Assembly: GCF_024206475.1 (NCBI RefSeq)
Contig: NZ_JAMBPR010000013.1
Span: 1 to 64,000, forward strand
Reading direction: 5' to 3'
Source: Paraburkholderia sp. CNPSo 3274
GTDB taxonomy: Bacteria; Pseudomonadota; Gammaproteobacteria; Burkholderiales; Burkholderiaceae
DNA length: 64,000 nt
Shown here piece after piece: positions 1 through 8,469 of this stretch. Numbering within the stretch: the first letter of the stretch is position 1; the number at the start of each line of letters is the position of its first letter. The notes beneath the pieces were generated by a model. It saw only the letters and a list, made by a program, of their open reading frames with translations, was not told where the DNA came from and searched no databases. The position numbers and the translations under genes are program-made.

Positions 1-242
1 AAGAGAACAAGACCATCAACCTGGTGAGCAAGGAAGGGGTGCAGCTCGCGGCGATCGGCTATGCGCATCTGTCGCGCGACGAGATCTATCACCACCTGGA
101 GCAGTTCTATCGCCAGTTCTATTTCCGGCCGTCGAAGATCTGGGAGATCGTGCGCGAGATGCTCACGAGCTGGGACATGATGAAGCGGCGTCTGCGCGAA
201 GGCGTGGAGTTCTTCCGCTTCCTGCGCGCGCACGAGGCATGA
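1..242 (+). CDS. hpnJ: HpnJ, hopanoid radical SAM protein (C-terminal end only)
   Basis: The reading frame is open from the first bases of the window (codons in phase with position 3) to the stop at 240-242, so only about the last 80 residues are present. The tail, with a His/Tyr-rich stretch (YHHLEQFYRQFYFRPSK), looks like the end of the HpnJ family, and its position directly before hpnK and hpnL supports this. In Burkholderia HpnJ is a cytoplasmic radical SAM enzyme that turns bacteriohopanetetrol glucosamine into the cyclitol ether. The radical SAM Cys motif lies outside the window, so the call rests on the tail and the context. The stop overlaps the hpnK start (ATGATG), which indicates translational coupling. 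Confidence 0.75.
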   Translation, partial: ENKTINLVSKEGVQLAAIGYAHLSRDEIYHHLEQFYRQFYFRPSKIWEIVREMLTSWDMMKRRLREGVEFFRFLRAHEA

Positions 243-1141
243 TGGACCGTTCGTCTCGCGATGCGCGCGCGCTCATCTTCACCGCCGACGACTTTGGCCT
301 GCACGAGCGGGTCAATGCGGCGGTGGAGCGCGCGCATCGCGAGGGCGTGCTCGACTGCGCGAGCCTGATGGTGGCCGCGCCCGCCGCGCTTGATGCCGTG
401 GCGCGGGCGTGCCGCACGCCGGGTTTGCGCGTGGGACTGCATCTGGTGCTGGCCGATGGCGCGGCAATGCTGCCGCGCGAGCAGATTCCCGCGCTCGTCG
501 ATGCGCAAGGGCGTTTCGGCGACAACATGGTCCGCGACGGCGTGCGTTTCTTCTTCCTGCCGCACGTGCGCAGGCAGCTCGCGAAGGAGATACGCGCGCA
601 GTTCGAAGCGTTCGCGGCGACCGGGCTCGCGCTCGATCACGTGAACACGCACAAACATTTTCATCTGCATCCCACGGTGCTCGCGCTGATCCTCGAGATC
701 GGCCGCGACTACGGCTTGCGCGCGATGCGTCTGCCGCTCGAGGCAGGTGCGCCGTTCGCGCTCAAGCCCTGGCTCGCGCTCGTGCGCGCGCGGCTAGCGC
801 GTGCGGGTGTCGCGCACAACGACTACGTGGTCGGCATCGCGAAGACGGGCGCAATGGACGAAGCCGCCGTGCTCGACGCGCTCGCGCATCTGCCCGCGCA
901 GGGCGTGGGCGAGATCTACTGCCACCCGGCGCTTGCCGATGAAGCGCACGACGGGCCCATCACGCCGTCGATGCAGACGTATCGCCACGCCGACGAATTC
1001 GGCGCGCTGATCTCGCCGCGTGTGGCCGCAGCGCTCGCGCAGGCGGGCGTGCGCCGGGGCGGATTTACCGACGTGTTCTTCGGCGCGGCTTCAGGCTCCG
1101 ACCCCGCCGCGTCGCGCGGCCCCGAGGTGCAGGTGTCATGA
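239..1141 (+). CDS. hpnK: HpnK, hopanoid-associated YdjC/ChbG-family deacetylase
   Basis: A 300-residue protein of the YdjC/ChbG carbohydrate deacetylase fold. The metal-site motifs are visible: TADDFG near residue 16, GLHL near 66, and a His cluster (HVNTHKHFHLHP) near 134-145. Family knowledge: HpnK removes the N-acetyl group from the GlcNAc-type head group attached to bacteriohopanetetrol, between the glycosyltransferase HpnI and the radical SAM enzyme HpnJ. The start overlaps the hpnJ stop by 4 nt and the stop overlaps the hpnL start by 4 nt, so the three form one tightly coupled operon. A second ATG follows immediately at 242. Confidence 0.9.
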   Translation: MMDRSSRDARALIFTADDFGLHERVNAAVERAHREGVLDCASLMVAAPAALDAVARACRTPGLRVGLHLVLADGAAMLPREQIPALVDAQGRFGDNMVRDGVRFFFLPHVRRQLAKEIRAQFEAFAATGLALDHVNTHKHFHLHPTVLALILEIGRDYGLRAMRLPLEAGAPFALKPWLALVRARLARAGVAHNDYVVGIAKTGAMDEAAVLDALAHLPAQGVGEIYCHPALADEAHDGPITPSMQTYRHADEFGALISPRVAAALAQAGVRRGGFTDVFFGAASGSDPAASRGPEVQVS

Positions 1142-2226
1142 AGTGGCTGAAATGGCTGGGCCTGCCGGTCGGGATCGCCATCCTGATCGGTCTCGTCGTC
1201 CATAACGGCGCGCACGACGTGCTGCGCGTGATTGGCACGGCAGGGCCCATGCTGCTCTGGCTCGTGCCGTTCCACGCGCTGCCGCTCCTGCTCGACGCTC
1301 ATGCGTGGCGCCTCCTGCTCGACAAGCGCGCACCGCTCAGCTTCCTCTGGTGGACCGCGACCGTGCGCGAGGCCGTGAACCGGCTGCTGCCCGTGGTCGG
1401 GGTGGGCGGCGAACTCGTCGGCATTCGCCTCGCGCGCTGGAAGGTGCGCAATGCGAGCGAAGTCACGGCTTCGGTGATCGTCGAGGTGTTCGTGACGATC
1501 GCCGTGCAATACGCGTTCTCGGCGCTCGGCGTCGTGCTGATCGTTGCCGCAACCGGCGACGGCGGTTCGCTGCGCACCATCATCGCGATCTCACTCGCGC
1601 TCGTGCTCTCGGCGCCGCTGCCGGTGCTCGCCGTGTTCCTGCTGCGTCGCGGCGGCGTTTTCCATGCGATCGAACGCTGGGCCGCGCGGCTGCTCGGCAC
1701 CGAAAATCCGCTCATGCTCGGCCTCGACGGCAAGCAGCTCGACGCCGATCTCGACGCGCTGATGTCGCGCACGGGCCTCATGTTTCGCGCTTTCTTCTGG
1801 CAGCTTGGCGGCTACATGCTCGGCGCGTTCGAGACGTGGTGGGCGCTGGCGCTGCTCGGTCATCCGGTGACGGTCGGCGACGCGCTCGCCATCGAGGCCA
1901 TCACCCAGGCCGTGCGCCATGCCGCCTTCATGGTGCCCGCCGGCCTAGGCGTGCAGGAAGTCGCCGTGGTGCTGCTCGCGCAGCTCTTTGGCGTGAGCCA
2001 GGACGTGGCGTTCTCGCTCGCGCTCGTCAAGCGCATGCGCGAAGTGGTGTTCGGCGTGCTCGCGCTGCTTTCGTGGCAGGCCGCGGAAATCGTTCGCACG
2101 CGTCGCGCAGTGCGCCACGGTGTGCAGTCCGCCGCTCAGTCTGCCGATGCGCTGCCCGCCGTGGCGAGCGTGTCCGCAAGTGCGAGCCGCCCGAAGCGGG
2201 ACTCACAGCACGACCCGGTCCATTGA
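1138..2226 (+). CDS. hpnL: HpnL, hopanoid-associated membrane protein (LPG-synthase-like TM domain)
   Basis: A 362-residue polytopic inner-membrane protein with about eight hydrophobic segments and the charged 'VREAVNRLLPVVGVGGE' region of the lysylphosphatidylglycerol synthase/UPF0104 transmembrane family. The catalytic domain of true LPG synthases is absent. In hopanoid clusters this family is called HpnL; it may move or flip a lipid, but its biochemical role is not established. The ATG overlaps the hpnK stop (ATGA). The last ~45 residues are a soluble, Ala/Ser-rich tail. It closes the hopanoid operon seen in this window. Confidence 0.85.
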   Translation: MKWLKWLGLPVGIAILIGLVVHNGAHDVLRVIGTAGPMLLWLVPFHALPLLLDAHAWRLLLDKRAPLSFLWWTATVREAVNRLLPVVGVGGELVGIRLARWKVRNASEVTASVIVEVFVTIAVQYAFSALGVVLIVAATGDGGSLRTIIAISLALVLSAPLPVLAVFLLRRGGVFHAIERWAARLLGTENPLMLGLDGKQLDADLDALMSRTGLMFRAFFWQLGGYMLGAFETWWALALLGHPVTVGDALAIEAITQAVRHAAFMVPAGLGVQEVAVVLLAQLFGVSQDVAFSLALVKRMREVVFGVLALLSWQAAEIVRTRRAVRHGVQSAAQSADALPAVASVSASASRPKRDSQHDPVH

Positions 2227-2304
2227 CGGTACATTGTGGACATGTCGGTGCGCGCCGGATCGGCGCGCGTAGACGCAAGCCCATGTTGATGCGTTAGCAA
2301 GGAC

Positions 2305-2886
2305 ATGAAGCCCACGTTTTCACTCACGCGTTCGCTCGCGCTCGCGTGCGCCGCCACGGCGGCGTTCACGCTTTCCGGCTGCGACGATCGCCAGTTCGAT
2401 GCCATGCTCGACACCATCCGGCAGGGATTCAAGGCGTTCTTCGATTCCGTGAAGCCCGACGCGCTGCTGCTCAAGGGCCTCACGCCCGGCGTTTCCACGC
2501 TCGAGCAGGTACGCGAGCAGATGGGCAAGCCCGAGACCGAGCGCGTGTTCGACGATGGCTCGCGCCGCCTCGAATATCCGCGCGGCCCGCAGGGCCTCAA
2601 GACCTGGATGGTCGACATCGGTCCGAACGGGCGGCTCGTGGCCATTACTCAGGCGCTTACGGCGGAAAACTTCGCGAAGATCCGTGTCGGCATGAGCGAG
2701 GACGAGGTGCGGCGATTGCTCGGTAAGCCCGGGCAAGTGGCCGGCTACCGCTTGAAGAAGGAGACGGTGTGGAGCTGGAAGTGGCTGGAAGGGGGCGTGA
2801 CGCCCGAAGCGTATTTCAACGTGCATTTCGGACCGGACGGGCGGGTCACGACGACCTCGCGCTCGGACATCATCCGCGGTCGATGA
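2305..2886 (+). CDS. BamE/SmpA-OmlA-like outer-membrane lipoprotein, copy 1
   Basis: A 193-residue lipoprotein: signal peptide with lipobox LSGC and acceptor Cys26. The mature part carries two successive BamE-like (SmpA/OmlA) half motifs, 'GVSTLEQVREQMGKP' near residue 61 and 'GMSEDEVRRLLGKPG' near residue 129, each followed by strand and aromatic residues. True BamE is about 110 residues with one such unit, so this is a double-unit relative, not the housekeeping bamE. It stands alone, 78 nt after hpnL and 43 nt before a patatin gene. A close paralogue with the same layout lies at 26557-27099. Partner and function are unknown; periplasmic face of the outer membrane is inferred. Confidence 0.8.
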   Translation: MKPTFSLTRSLALACAATAAFTLSGCDDRQFDAMLDTIRQGFKAFFDSVKPDALLLKGLTPGVSTLEQVREQMGKPETERVFDDGSRRLEYPRGPQGLKTWMVDIGPNGRLVAITQALTAENFAKIRVGMSEDEVRRLLGKPGQVAGYRLKKETVWSWKWLEGGVTPEAYFNVHFGPDGRVTTTSRSDIIRGR

Positions 2887-2929
2887 CTCACTTGACTCAG
2901 TTGACCCAGAACCACGCAAGGAGGCGCGC

Positions 2930-3967
2930 ATGATGAACCGGCGACGGCCCAAGCGCTTGGGACTCGTGCTCGGCGGCGGCGCGGCGCGCGGCTGGGCGCA
3001 TATCGGCGCGATTCGTGCGCTCGAGGAAGCGGGCATCAAGCCCGACGTGGTGTGCGGTACGTCCATTGGCGCGCTGGTCGGCGCCGTGTATGCGAACGGC
3101 GATCTCGACTGGCTCGAGGACTGGGTGGGCAAGCTCACCTGGCAGACCGTGGTGCGCTTGCTCGACTTGCGTTTTTCGGGCGGCCTGCTCGGCGGGCGCA
3201 AGGTGATCGACCTTTTTGCGCACCGGTTCAACGGCCGCTCGATCGATGACCTGAGGCTGCCGTTCACGGCGGTCGCCACCGAACTCGACACGGGGCGCGA
3301 GGTCTGGCTGCGCGAAGGCGGCGTGGTGGACGCCGTGCGCGCTTCGATCGCGATTCCCGGCATTTTCACGCCGATCTGGCATGACGGCGTGTGGCTCGTG
3401 GATGGCGGACTGAGCAACCCGGTGCCGGTGTCCGCCGCGCGCGCGATGCGCGCGGACACCGTGATCGCCATCGACCTCAATCACGACATTCTCAACGGCC
3501 GCGACCTGGGCGGCGCGATCGACACGATGCCGCGCGAGTTGCCCGTGGAGGCGAGCGACGCGGCGAGGGCGGCATCGGCCGCCGGGGCGGTCGGCAGCGT
3601 CGCCAATGGTGCTGACAGCAGCGAAGCGGCGCTTGAACCGCTCCTGCGCCGCAACGGCAAGCGCTTCCCGCGCTGGCTGCAGCCAGCAGGCCCCGGCGCG
3701 GCTGGCGGGCCGGACGTACGCGTGGCGCCGCCGCCTAGCACGCGCGTGCCTTCCGTGTTGAGCTCGGTGGCCCAGAGCATCGACATCATGCAGGTGCGCA
3801 TTACGCGCAGCCGCCTTGCAGGCGAGCCCGCCGACCTGCTGATCCAGCCGCGGCTGGGCGGCATGGGGATCTTCGACTTTCATCGCGCCGCGCCCGCCAT
3901 CGAGGAAGGGCGCGCGGCCGTGCAGTACATGATGCCGGCCATCAAGGCGCAGCTAGGGCTGGACTAG
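2930..3967 (+). CDS. Patatin-like phospholipase (RssA/NTE family)
   Basis: A 345-residue protein with all parts of the patatin catalytic dyad site: oxyanion-hole glycine loop GGGAARG (residues 15-21), nucleophile elbow GTSIG (Ser45) and the catalytic Asp of the DGG motif (about Asp158). Family members hydrolyse acyl esters of phospholipids. There is no signal peptide, so it is probably cytoplasmic or membrane-associated. The ATGATG start has a good AGGAGG ribosome site about 7 nt upstream. Residues ~205-285 form an Ala/Gly/Pro-rich stretch not needed for the fold. It is probably a single-gene unit; the histidine phosphatase gene downstream is convergent. Confidence 0.9.
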   Translation: MMNRRRPKRLGLVLGGGAARGWAHIGAIRALEEAGIKPDVVCGTSIGALVGAVYANGDLDWLEDWVGKLTWQTVVRLLDLRFSGGLLGGRKVIDLFAHRFNGRSIDDLRLPFTAVATELDTGREVWLREGGVVDAVRASIAIPGIFTPIWHDGVWLVDGGLSNPVPVSAARAMRADTVIAIDLNHDILNGRDLGGAIDTMPRELPVEASDAARAASAAGAVGSVANGADSSEAALEPLLRRNGKRFPRWLQPAGPGAAGGPDVRVAPPPSTRVPSVLSSVAQSIDIMQVRITRSRLAGEPADLLIQPRLGGMGIFDFHRAAPAIEEGRAAVQYMMPAIKAQLGLD

Positions 3968-4043
3968 GGCGCTTCTCGTGCGCTGCTGGCTACAGGTCCA
4001 GAATGCCGGCGACGGCGAATTTCGGCGCCTCCCGCTCCTCGGC

Positions 4044-4664
4044 TCAATCCACCACGGCGAGCCACACCCAGCCGTGCTGCATGCGGCGTAGCGCCGTCAC
4101 GGAAAGCGGCGCGATTTCGATCGAGCGAAAACTTGATGACAGCGCGCCCAGCGCGTGAAGAATCGCCGCCCGGATCACGCTTGCGTGCGTGAAGGCGATC
4201 AGGTTGTGGCCCGAGTCGGGCACCGCATCGAGCCAGGCGCCGACGCGCGTACGGACATCGTCGAACGATTCGCCGCCGCCTGGCGGCCGAAAGCCTGGAT
4301 CACGCGTCCAGGCCGCAAGGGCTTCAGGCACTTCGCGCGCGAGATCCGTGAGGCGCTGGCCTTGCCACGCGCCGAAGGCGGTTTCGGCGAGCGCGTCAGC
4401 TGGCGTTGCCCCCGCGAAGCCTGCCGCGTGTGCACTCGCGCGGGCGATTGCGGCGGGACTCGTGAACGCGCGCGGCACCTCGGCGTTGCGATTGCCACCG
4501 GCCAGCCGCGCATGCCAGCGTTCGCGCCAGGCGGCAAGCGCCTCGAGTGCGCGCGCATCGAGCGCTTCTTCGGCGTCATCGCCCGCTACAGGCGCTTGCG
4601 GGAATGTTCCCGAGCGCAGCGCGGCACTCGCCGCATGGCTCACCAGCCAGACTATCGTCGGCAT
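4044..4664 (-). CDS. Histidine phosphatase family protein, degenerate RHG motif
   Basis: A 206-residue protein of the histidine phosphatase (CobC/phosphoglycerate mutase-like) superfamily. The acceptor histidine is kept in LVSHAAS (His9), but the preceding Arg of the usual RHG motif is Ser. The acid residue (ETAFGAWQGQ) and the second His (FTHASVIRAA) are recognisable. It starts with a good AAGGAAAA site. The gene is divergent from the cobalamin riboswitch and cbtB-cbtA, so a link to cobalamin metabolism (an alpha-ribazole phosphatase-like or regulatory role) is reasonable. The missing Arg makes catalysis doubtful. Confidence 0.75.
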   Translation of the reverse strand: MPTIVWLVSHAASAALRSGTFPQAPVAGDDAEEALDARALEALAAWRERWHARLAGGNRNAEVPRAFTSPAAIARASAHAAGFAGATPADALAETAFGAWQGQRLTDLAREVPEALAAWTRDPGFRPPGGGESFDDVRTRVGAWLDAVPDSGHNLIAFTHASVIRAAILHALGALSSSFRSIEIAPLSVTALRRMQHGWVWLAVVD

Positions 4665-4747
4665 GCTTTTCCTTATGCTTCACTACTCTGTGGCTGACCT
4701 ATCCGGGTGACATCCGGGCCGCGGCCAGCCGTCGCAGCGCGTAGAAT

Positions 4748-4893
4748 ACAGGCTCCACGACACGCGGAAGCCGGTGCAAGTCCGGCGCGGTCGCGCCACT
4801 GTAACTGGTTGCCGTCGATTGAATCGAAGCAACGGAAGTCAGACCTGCGCGTCGTGAACCACTCTTGAACGACTAGCGGGGCGCGTAACCCCA
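4748..4893 (+). promoter_or_regulatory. Cobalamin (AdoCbl) riboswitch
   Basis: The region holds the conserved cobalamin riboswitch core: 'gccggtgcaagtccggcgcg' (4771-4790), then 'cgccactgtaac' (4794-4805), the B12-box element, and 'ggaagtcagac' (4834-4844). Next comes a small hairpin, ggggcgcgtaacccc (4878-4892), immediately before the AGGAG ribosome site of cbtB (4893-4897). Inference: ligand binding alters access to this site, so cbtB-cbtA translation falls when cobalamin is plentiful. No U-run terminator is visible, which favours translational control. Confidence 0.92.
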
Positions 4894-4905
4894 GGAGAAG
4901 TCAGC

Positions 4906-5124
4906 ATGTCCGAAACCTCATTCCCCTTGCAGCACGCACCGGCCGCGCCGGCGCCCGTTCCGCTGCGAGAGATCCTGCCCTGGGCGATCTTCGGCGGCCT
5001 CATGCTGCTGCTGGCCTTGTACTTCGTGGGCGCCGAGCAGGGCGCCACGTCGATCTTCCCGGGCATGTACGTCCACGAATTCGTTCACGACGGCCGCCAT
5101 CTGCTCGGCTTTCCCTGCCACTGA
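4906..5124 (+). CDS. cbtB: CbtB, small cobalt transporter subunit
   Basis: A 72-residue protein with one transmembrane helix (about residues 24-43) and a His-rich C-terminus (YVHEFVHDGRHLLGFPCH), the mark of CbtB, where the histidines are thought to bind cobalt. It is the first gene after the cobalamin riboswitch and lies 13 nt before cbtA. CbtA-CbtB are known as a predicted B12-regulated cobalt uptake pair in proteobacteria. The inner membrane is the expected location. Confidence 0.92.
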   Translation: MSETSFPLQHAPAAPAPVPLREILPWAIFGGLMLLLALYFVGAEQGATSIFPGMYVHEFVHDGRHLLGFPCH

Positions 5125-5137
5125 CCGGGAGCCGAAT

Positions 5138-5890
5138 ATGGTTGGCAAGTTGCTGGTACGCGGCATGCTCGCAGGCATCGCCGCGGGACTCCTTACGTTC
5201 GGCTTCGCGAAGATCGCGGGCGAGCCGCAGGTCGATCAGGCGATTTCCTTCGAAGAGAAAGCCGACGCCGCGAAGGGCGAGGCACCCGAGCCCGAGATCG
5301 TGAGCCGCAAGACCCAGGCGAGCTTGGGTCTCTTCACGGGCGTGATGGTCTATGGCGCGTCGATCGGCGGCCTCTTTGCGCTCGTCTTTGCATATGCGAA
5401 CGGTCGCGTGGGGCGTCTTTCGCCGCGTGCGCTCTCGGCCTGGCTCTCGCTCGCGGCGTTCGTCGCGATCTACCTGGTGCCGAACATCAAATATCCGGCG
5501 AATCCGCCCTCGGTCGGCGACCCGGAGACAATCGGCTATCGAACCGGGCTCTTCTTCCTGATGATCGCGATCTCGATCGCCGTGTCGGTGTTCTCGCTCA
5601 AGGTGCGCGCCGCGTTCGTGCCGCGCCTTGGCGTCTGGAACGCTTCGATCGTGGCGCTCGTGCTGTTCGTCGTCGTGATCGGCGCGATCCAGCTCGCGCT
5701 GCCGACGATCAACGAGGTGCCCGCCGCCTTCCCGGCCGTGCTGCTGTGGAAGTTCCGCACGGTGTCGATCGGCATGCAGGTTATTCTCTGGACCACGATC
5801 GGCCTGCTGTTTGGCGCGCTCGCCGAAAAGCTGCCTGGTGCGAATGCCCGTGCGGGCGGCGCACGCGGCACGCAAACGCGCGCCGCTTAA
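5138..5890 (+). CDS. cbtA: CbtA, cobalt transporter membrane subunit
   Basis: A 250-residue membrane protein with about five or six hydrophobic helices and the family hallmark 'PNIKYPANPPSVGDPETIGYRT' loop (proline/asparagine-rich, near residues 112-133). It pairs with CbtB under the same riboswitch and is expected to import cobalt for cobalamin synthesis. The ATG at 5138 follows the cbtB stop by 13 nt. A terminator 60 nt downstream ends the unit. Confidence 0.92.
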   Translation: MVGKLLVRGMLAGIAAGLLTFGFAKIAGEPQVDQAISFEEKADAAKGEAPEPEIVSRKTQASLGLFTGVMVYGASIGGLFALVFAYANGRVGRLSPRALSAWLSLAAFVAIYLVPNIKYPANPPSVGDPETIGYRTGLFFLMIAISIAVSVFSLKVRAAFVPRLGVWNASIVALVLFVVVIGAIQLALPTINEVPAAFPAVLLWKFRTVSIGMQVILWTTIGLLFGALAEKLPGANARAGGARGTQTRAA

Positions 5891-6207
5891 GCTCCGCCGG
5901 GTCGCAGCGCGCACGCCGCGCACCTATCGAAAAAGCGACCCCAAACTTGCGTAAATGCCCCGCGCGCCTCGCGTGCCGGGGCATTTTTTTTCGCCTTTCA
6001 AAAGCATCGCGCCCGCGGCTGCGTGGGCCCGATCCGCCCGCATCCGTGCGTCGCGCCGCAATGCTGCACTGCAATATCCGGGCCGCGCGAGTTTGAGCAA
6101 TCCATTTTGCACTGAGACGATCCGCGCCAGTTCATCGGTTTCGACGGCGCTCAGGTGCCGCGCGAGGCCGCCCGAAACGACAAAACGAATTTGTTCCGGA
6201 GACGCGC
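5891..6207. other. Intergenic region between cbtA and the arginine transporter operon
   Basis: 317 bases without a gene. The first 100 hold the cbtBA terminator. The remainder (about 6000-6200) must carry the promoter of the transport operon. It contains a more AT-rich part near 6090-6120 but no promoter boxes I can assign. Short frames here are not credible genes. Confidence 0.6.
5953..5991 (+). terminator. Intrinsic terminator of cbtB-cbtA
   Basis: GC-rich stem aaatgccccg / cggggcattt followed by eight T residues on the plus strand, 62 nt after the cbtA stop. The A-rich 5' side of the stem could also work weakly on the other strand. Confidence 0.85.
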
Positions 6208-6897
6208 GTGATCCTTTACGGCTTTGGCCCGGTGCTGCTCGCCGGCACGATCCAGACCATCGAGCTTTCGCTGCTCTCGCTCGGCGTGGCTGTGCTGCTC
6301 GGCCTGGCCGGCGCGGCGGCCAAGCTCTCGTTCAACCGGCCGCTCGCGGCCGTGGCGACCGCCTACACGACACTGATCCGCTCGGTGCCCGACCTCGTGC
6401 TGATGCTGCTGCTCTTCTACAGCATCCAGATCGGCGTGAACGAGGCCACCGACGCGCTCGGCATGGCGCAGATCGACATCGATCCGTTCGTGGCCGGCGT
6501 CGTCACGCTCGGCTTCATTTACGGCGCGTACTTCACCGAAACCTTTCGCGGCGCGTTTCTCGCGGTGCCGCGCGGCCAGCTCGAAGCGGGCCATGCCTAC
6601 GGCATGAGCGGCGCGCGCGTGTTCGCCCGCGTCCTTTTTCCACAGATGATGCGTTTCGCGCTGCCCGGCATCGGCAACAACTGGCAGGTGCTCGTCAAGG
6701 CGACGGCGCTCGTCTCGATCATCGGTCTCGCCGATGTCGTGAAGGCCGCCCAGGACGCGGGCCGCAGCACCTTCAACCTGTTTTTCTTCCTCGTGATTGC
6801 GGCGCTCATCTATCTCGCGATCACCACGCTCTCGAACTTCGCGCTCGTCTGGCTCGAACGCCGCTATTCGGTGGGCGTGCGTCACGCGCAACTCTGA
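6208..6897 (+). CDS. Basic amino acid ABC transporter permease (HisQ/AotQ type)
   Basis: A 229-residue inner-membrane permease of the polar amino acid HisMQ family with five to six helices and the EAA loop (EAGHAYGMSGARVFARVLFP, residues ~131-150) that contacts the ATPase. It starts with GTG, with a CCGGAGA ribosome site about 5 nt upstream. It is the first of three transporter genes, followed 13 nt later by the second permease. Its linkage to a complete arginine succinyltransferase operon makes arginine/ornithine the likely substrate. Confidence 0.9.
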   Translation: MILYGFGPVLLAGTIQTIELSLLSLGVAVLLGLAGAAAKLSFNRPLAAVATAYTTLIRSVPDLVLMLLLFYSIQIGVNEATDALGMAQIDIDPFVAGVVTLGFIYGAYFTETFRGAFLAVPRGQLEAGHAYGMSGARVFARVLFPQMMRFALPGIGNNWQVLVKATALVSIIGLADVVKAAQDAGRSTFNLFFFLVIAALIYLAITTLSNFALVWLERRYSVGVRHAQL

Positions 6898-6910
6898 GGA
6901 AAAGGCCGTC

Positions 6911-7624
6911 ATGAACGAAATCATTCAGCAATTCGGCCGCGCGTTCCTCTACTGGGACGGCGAGCATGTTTCGGGCCTCGCGATGACGCTGTGGCTGCTC
7001 GTGATCTCTGTCGCCTTCGGCTTTGTGTGCGCGGTGCCGCTCGCCGTGGCGCGCGTCTCGAGCCGCCGCTGGCTCTCGCTGCCGGTGCGCTTCTACACCT
7101 ACGTGTTTCGCGGGACGCCACTTTATGTGCAGTTGCTGCTCATCTACACGGGCGTGTACAGTCTCGCGTTCATCCGTTCGGAGCCGCTGCTCGACGCGTT
7201 CTTCCGCAGCGGCCTGAACTGCGCGGTTCTCGCGTTCGCGCTCAACACCTGTGCGTACACGACGGAGATTTTCGCGGGCGCGATCCGCGCCACCTCGCAC
7301 GGCGAAGTGGAAGCGGCGCGCGCCTACGGCATGAGCCCGTTCACGATGTACTGGCGTGTGGTCCTGCCTTCGGCGCTGCGCCGCGCACTGCCGCTGTACA
7401 GTAACGAAGTGATCCTGATGCTGCACGCGACCACGGTGGCCTTCACCGCGACGGTGCCCGACATCCTCAAGGTCGCGCGCGACGCCAACTCGGCCACCTA
7501 CCGCTCGTTCGAGTCGTTCGGCCTCGCGGCGCTGATCTACTGTGCGGTATCGTTCGTGCTGGTGGCCGCGTTCCGCCGCGCCGAAAAACGCTGGCTCGGC
7601 CATCTCGCCGTGCGCACCCGCTGA
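6911..7624 (+). CDS. Basic amino acid ABC transporter permease (HisM/AotM type)
   Basis: A 237-residue permease, the partner of the preceding gene. It has the HisM-type N-terminus, a conserved '[14 protein letters not shown]' segment near residue 61 and the EAA loop '[19 protein letters not shown]' near 132-150. The start is the ATG at 6911, 13 nt after the first permease; the open frame extends further upstream but that part overlaps the previous gene. It is expected to form a heterodimeric channel in the inner membrane with the upstream permease. Confidence 0.9.
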   Translation: MNEIIQQFGRAFLYWDGEHVSGLAMTLWLLVISVAFGFVCAVPLAVARVSSRRWLSLPVRFYTYVFRGTPLYVQLLLIYTGVYSLAFIRSEPLLDAFFRSGLNCAVLAFALNTCAYTTEIFAGAIRATSHGEVEAARAYGMSPFTMYWRVVLPSALRRALPLYSNEVILMLHATTVAFTATVPDILKVARDANSATYRSFESFGLAALIYCAVSFVLVAAFRRAEKRWLGHLAVRTR

Positions 7625-7647
7625 TTCATCGGAAACTGGAGACCATC

Positions 7648-8436
7648 TTGGCTCAGACGCAATCCTCAGATAGCAAGCTCGTCGCGCGCGACATCCACAA
7701 GCGCTACGGCGACAACGAGGTGCTCAAAGGCGTCTCGCTCGACGCGAAGAAGGGCGACGTGATCAGCATCATCGGCGCGAGCGGCTCGGGCAAGAGCACG
7801 TTCCTGCGCTGCATCAATTTCCTCGAGAGGCCGAACGCGGGCGAGATCGTCGTCGACGGCGAGGCGGTGCGCACGAAGGCGGGCCGCAACGGCGATCTGG
7901 ACGTGGCCGATCACAAGCAATTGCAGCGCATCCGCACCAAGCTCGCAATGGTGTTCCAGCACTTCAATCTCTGGTCGCACATGAACGTGCTCGAGAACGT
8001 GATGGAAGCGCCCTTGCACGTACTGGGCGTGCCGCGCAAGGAAGCCGAGGACCGCGCGCGGCAATATCTGGAGAAAGTGGGCCTCGCTCCTCGCGTCGAG
8101 AAGCAATATCCCTCGCATCTTTCGGGCGGCCAGCAGCAGCGCGTGGCAATTGCGCGCGCGCTCGCCATGCATCCCGACGTGATGCTCTTCGACGAGCCGA
8201 CTTCGGCGCTCGACCCCGAACTCGTGGGCGAAGTGCTCAAGGTGATGCAAAAGCTTGCCGATGAAGGCCGCACGATGATCGTCGTCACACACGAAATGGG
8301 CTTTGCGCGCAACGTCTCGAATCATGTGATGTTCCTGCACCAGGGGCGTACGGAGGAAGAGGGCTCGCCCGCCGATGTGCTCGGCGCGCCGAAGAGCGAT
8401 CGTCTGCGCCAGTTCCTCTCGGGCAGTCTCAAGTAG
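7648..8436 (+). CDS. Basic amino acid ABC transporter ATP-binding protein (HisP/AotP type)
   Basis: A 262-residue ABC ATPase: Walker [10 protein letters not shown] (residues 43-51), signature LSGGQQQR, Walker [13 protein letters not shown] and H-loop VVTHEM. It belongs to the polar amino acid uptake subfamily and powers the two permeases just upstream. The apparent start is TTG at 7648 (product begins MAQTQSS), 23 nt after the second permease stop, with a weak 'ctggaga' ribosome site; this gives the expected family length. The next gene, a regulator, follows 33 nt later. Confidence 0.92.
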   Translation: MAQTQSSDSKLVARDIHKRYGDNEVLKGVSLDAKKGDVISIIGASGSGKSTFLRCINFLERPNAGEIVVDGEAVRTKAGRNGDLDVADHKQLQRIRTKLAMVFQHFNLWSHMNVLENVMEAPLHVLGVPRKEAEDRARQYLEKVGLAPRVEKQYPSHLSGGQQQRVAIARALAMHPDVMLFDEPTSALDPELVGEVLKVMQKLADEGRTMIVVTHEMGFARNVSNHVMFLHQGRTEEEGSPADVLGAPKSDRLRQFLSGSLK

Positions 8437-8469
8437 GCGGCGCGTTCGCTCTCGCGCCTCGTCTTGCCG

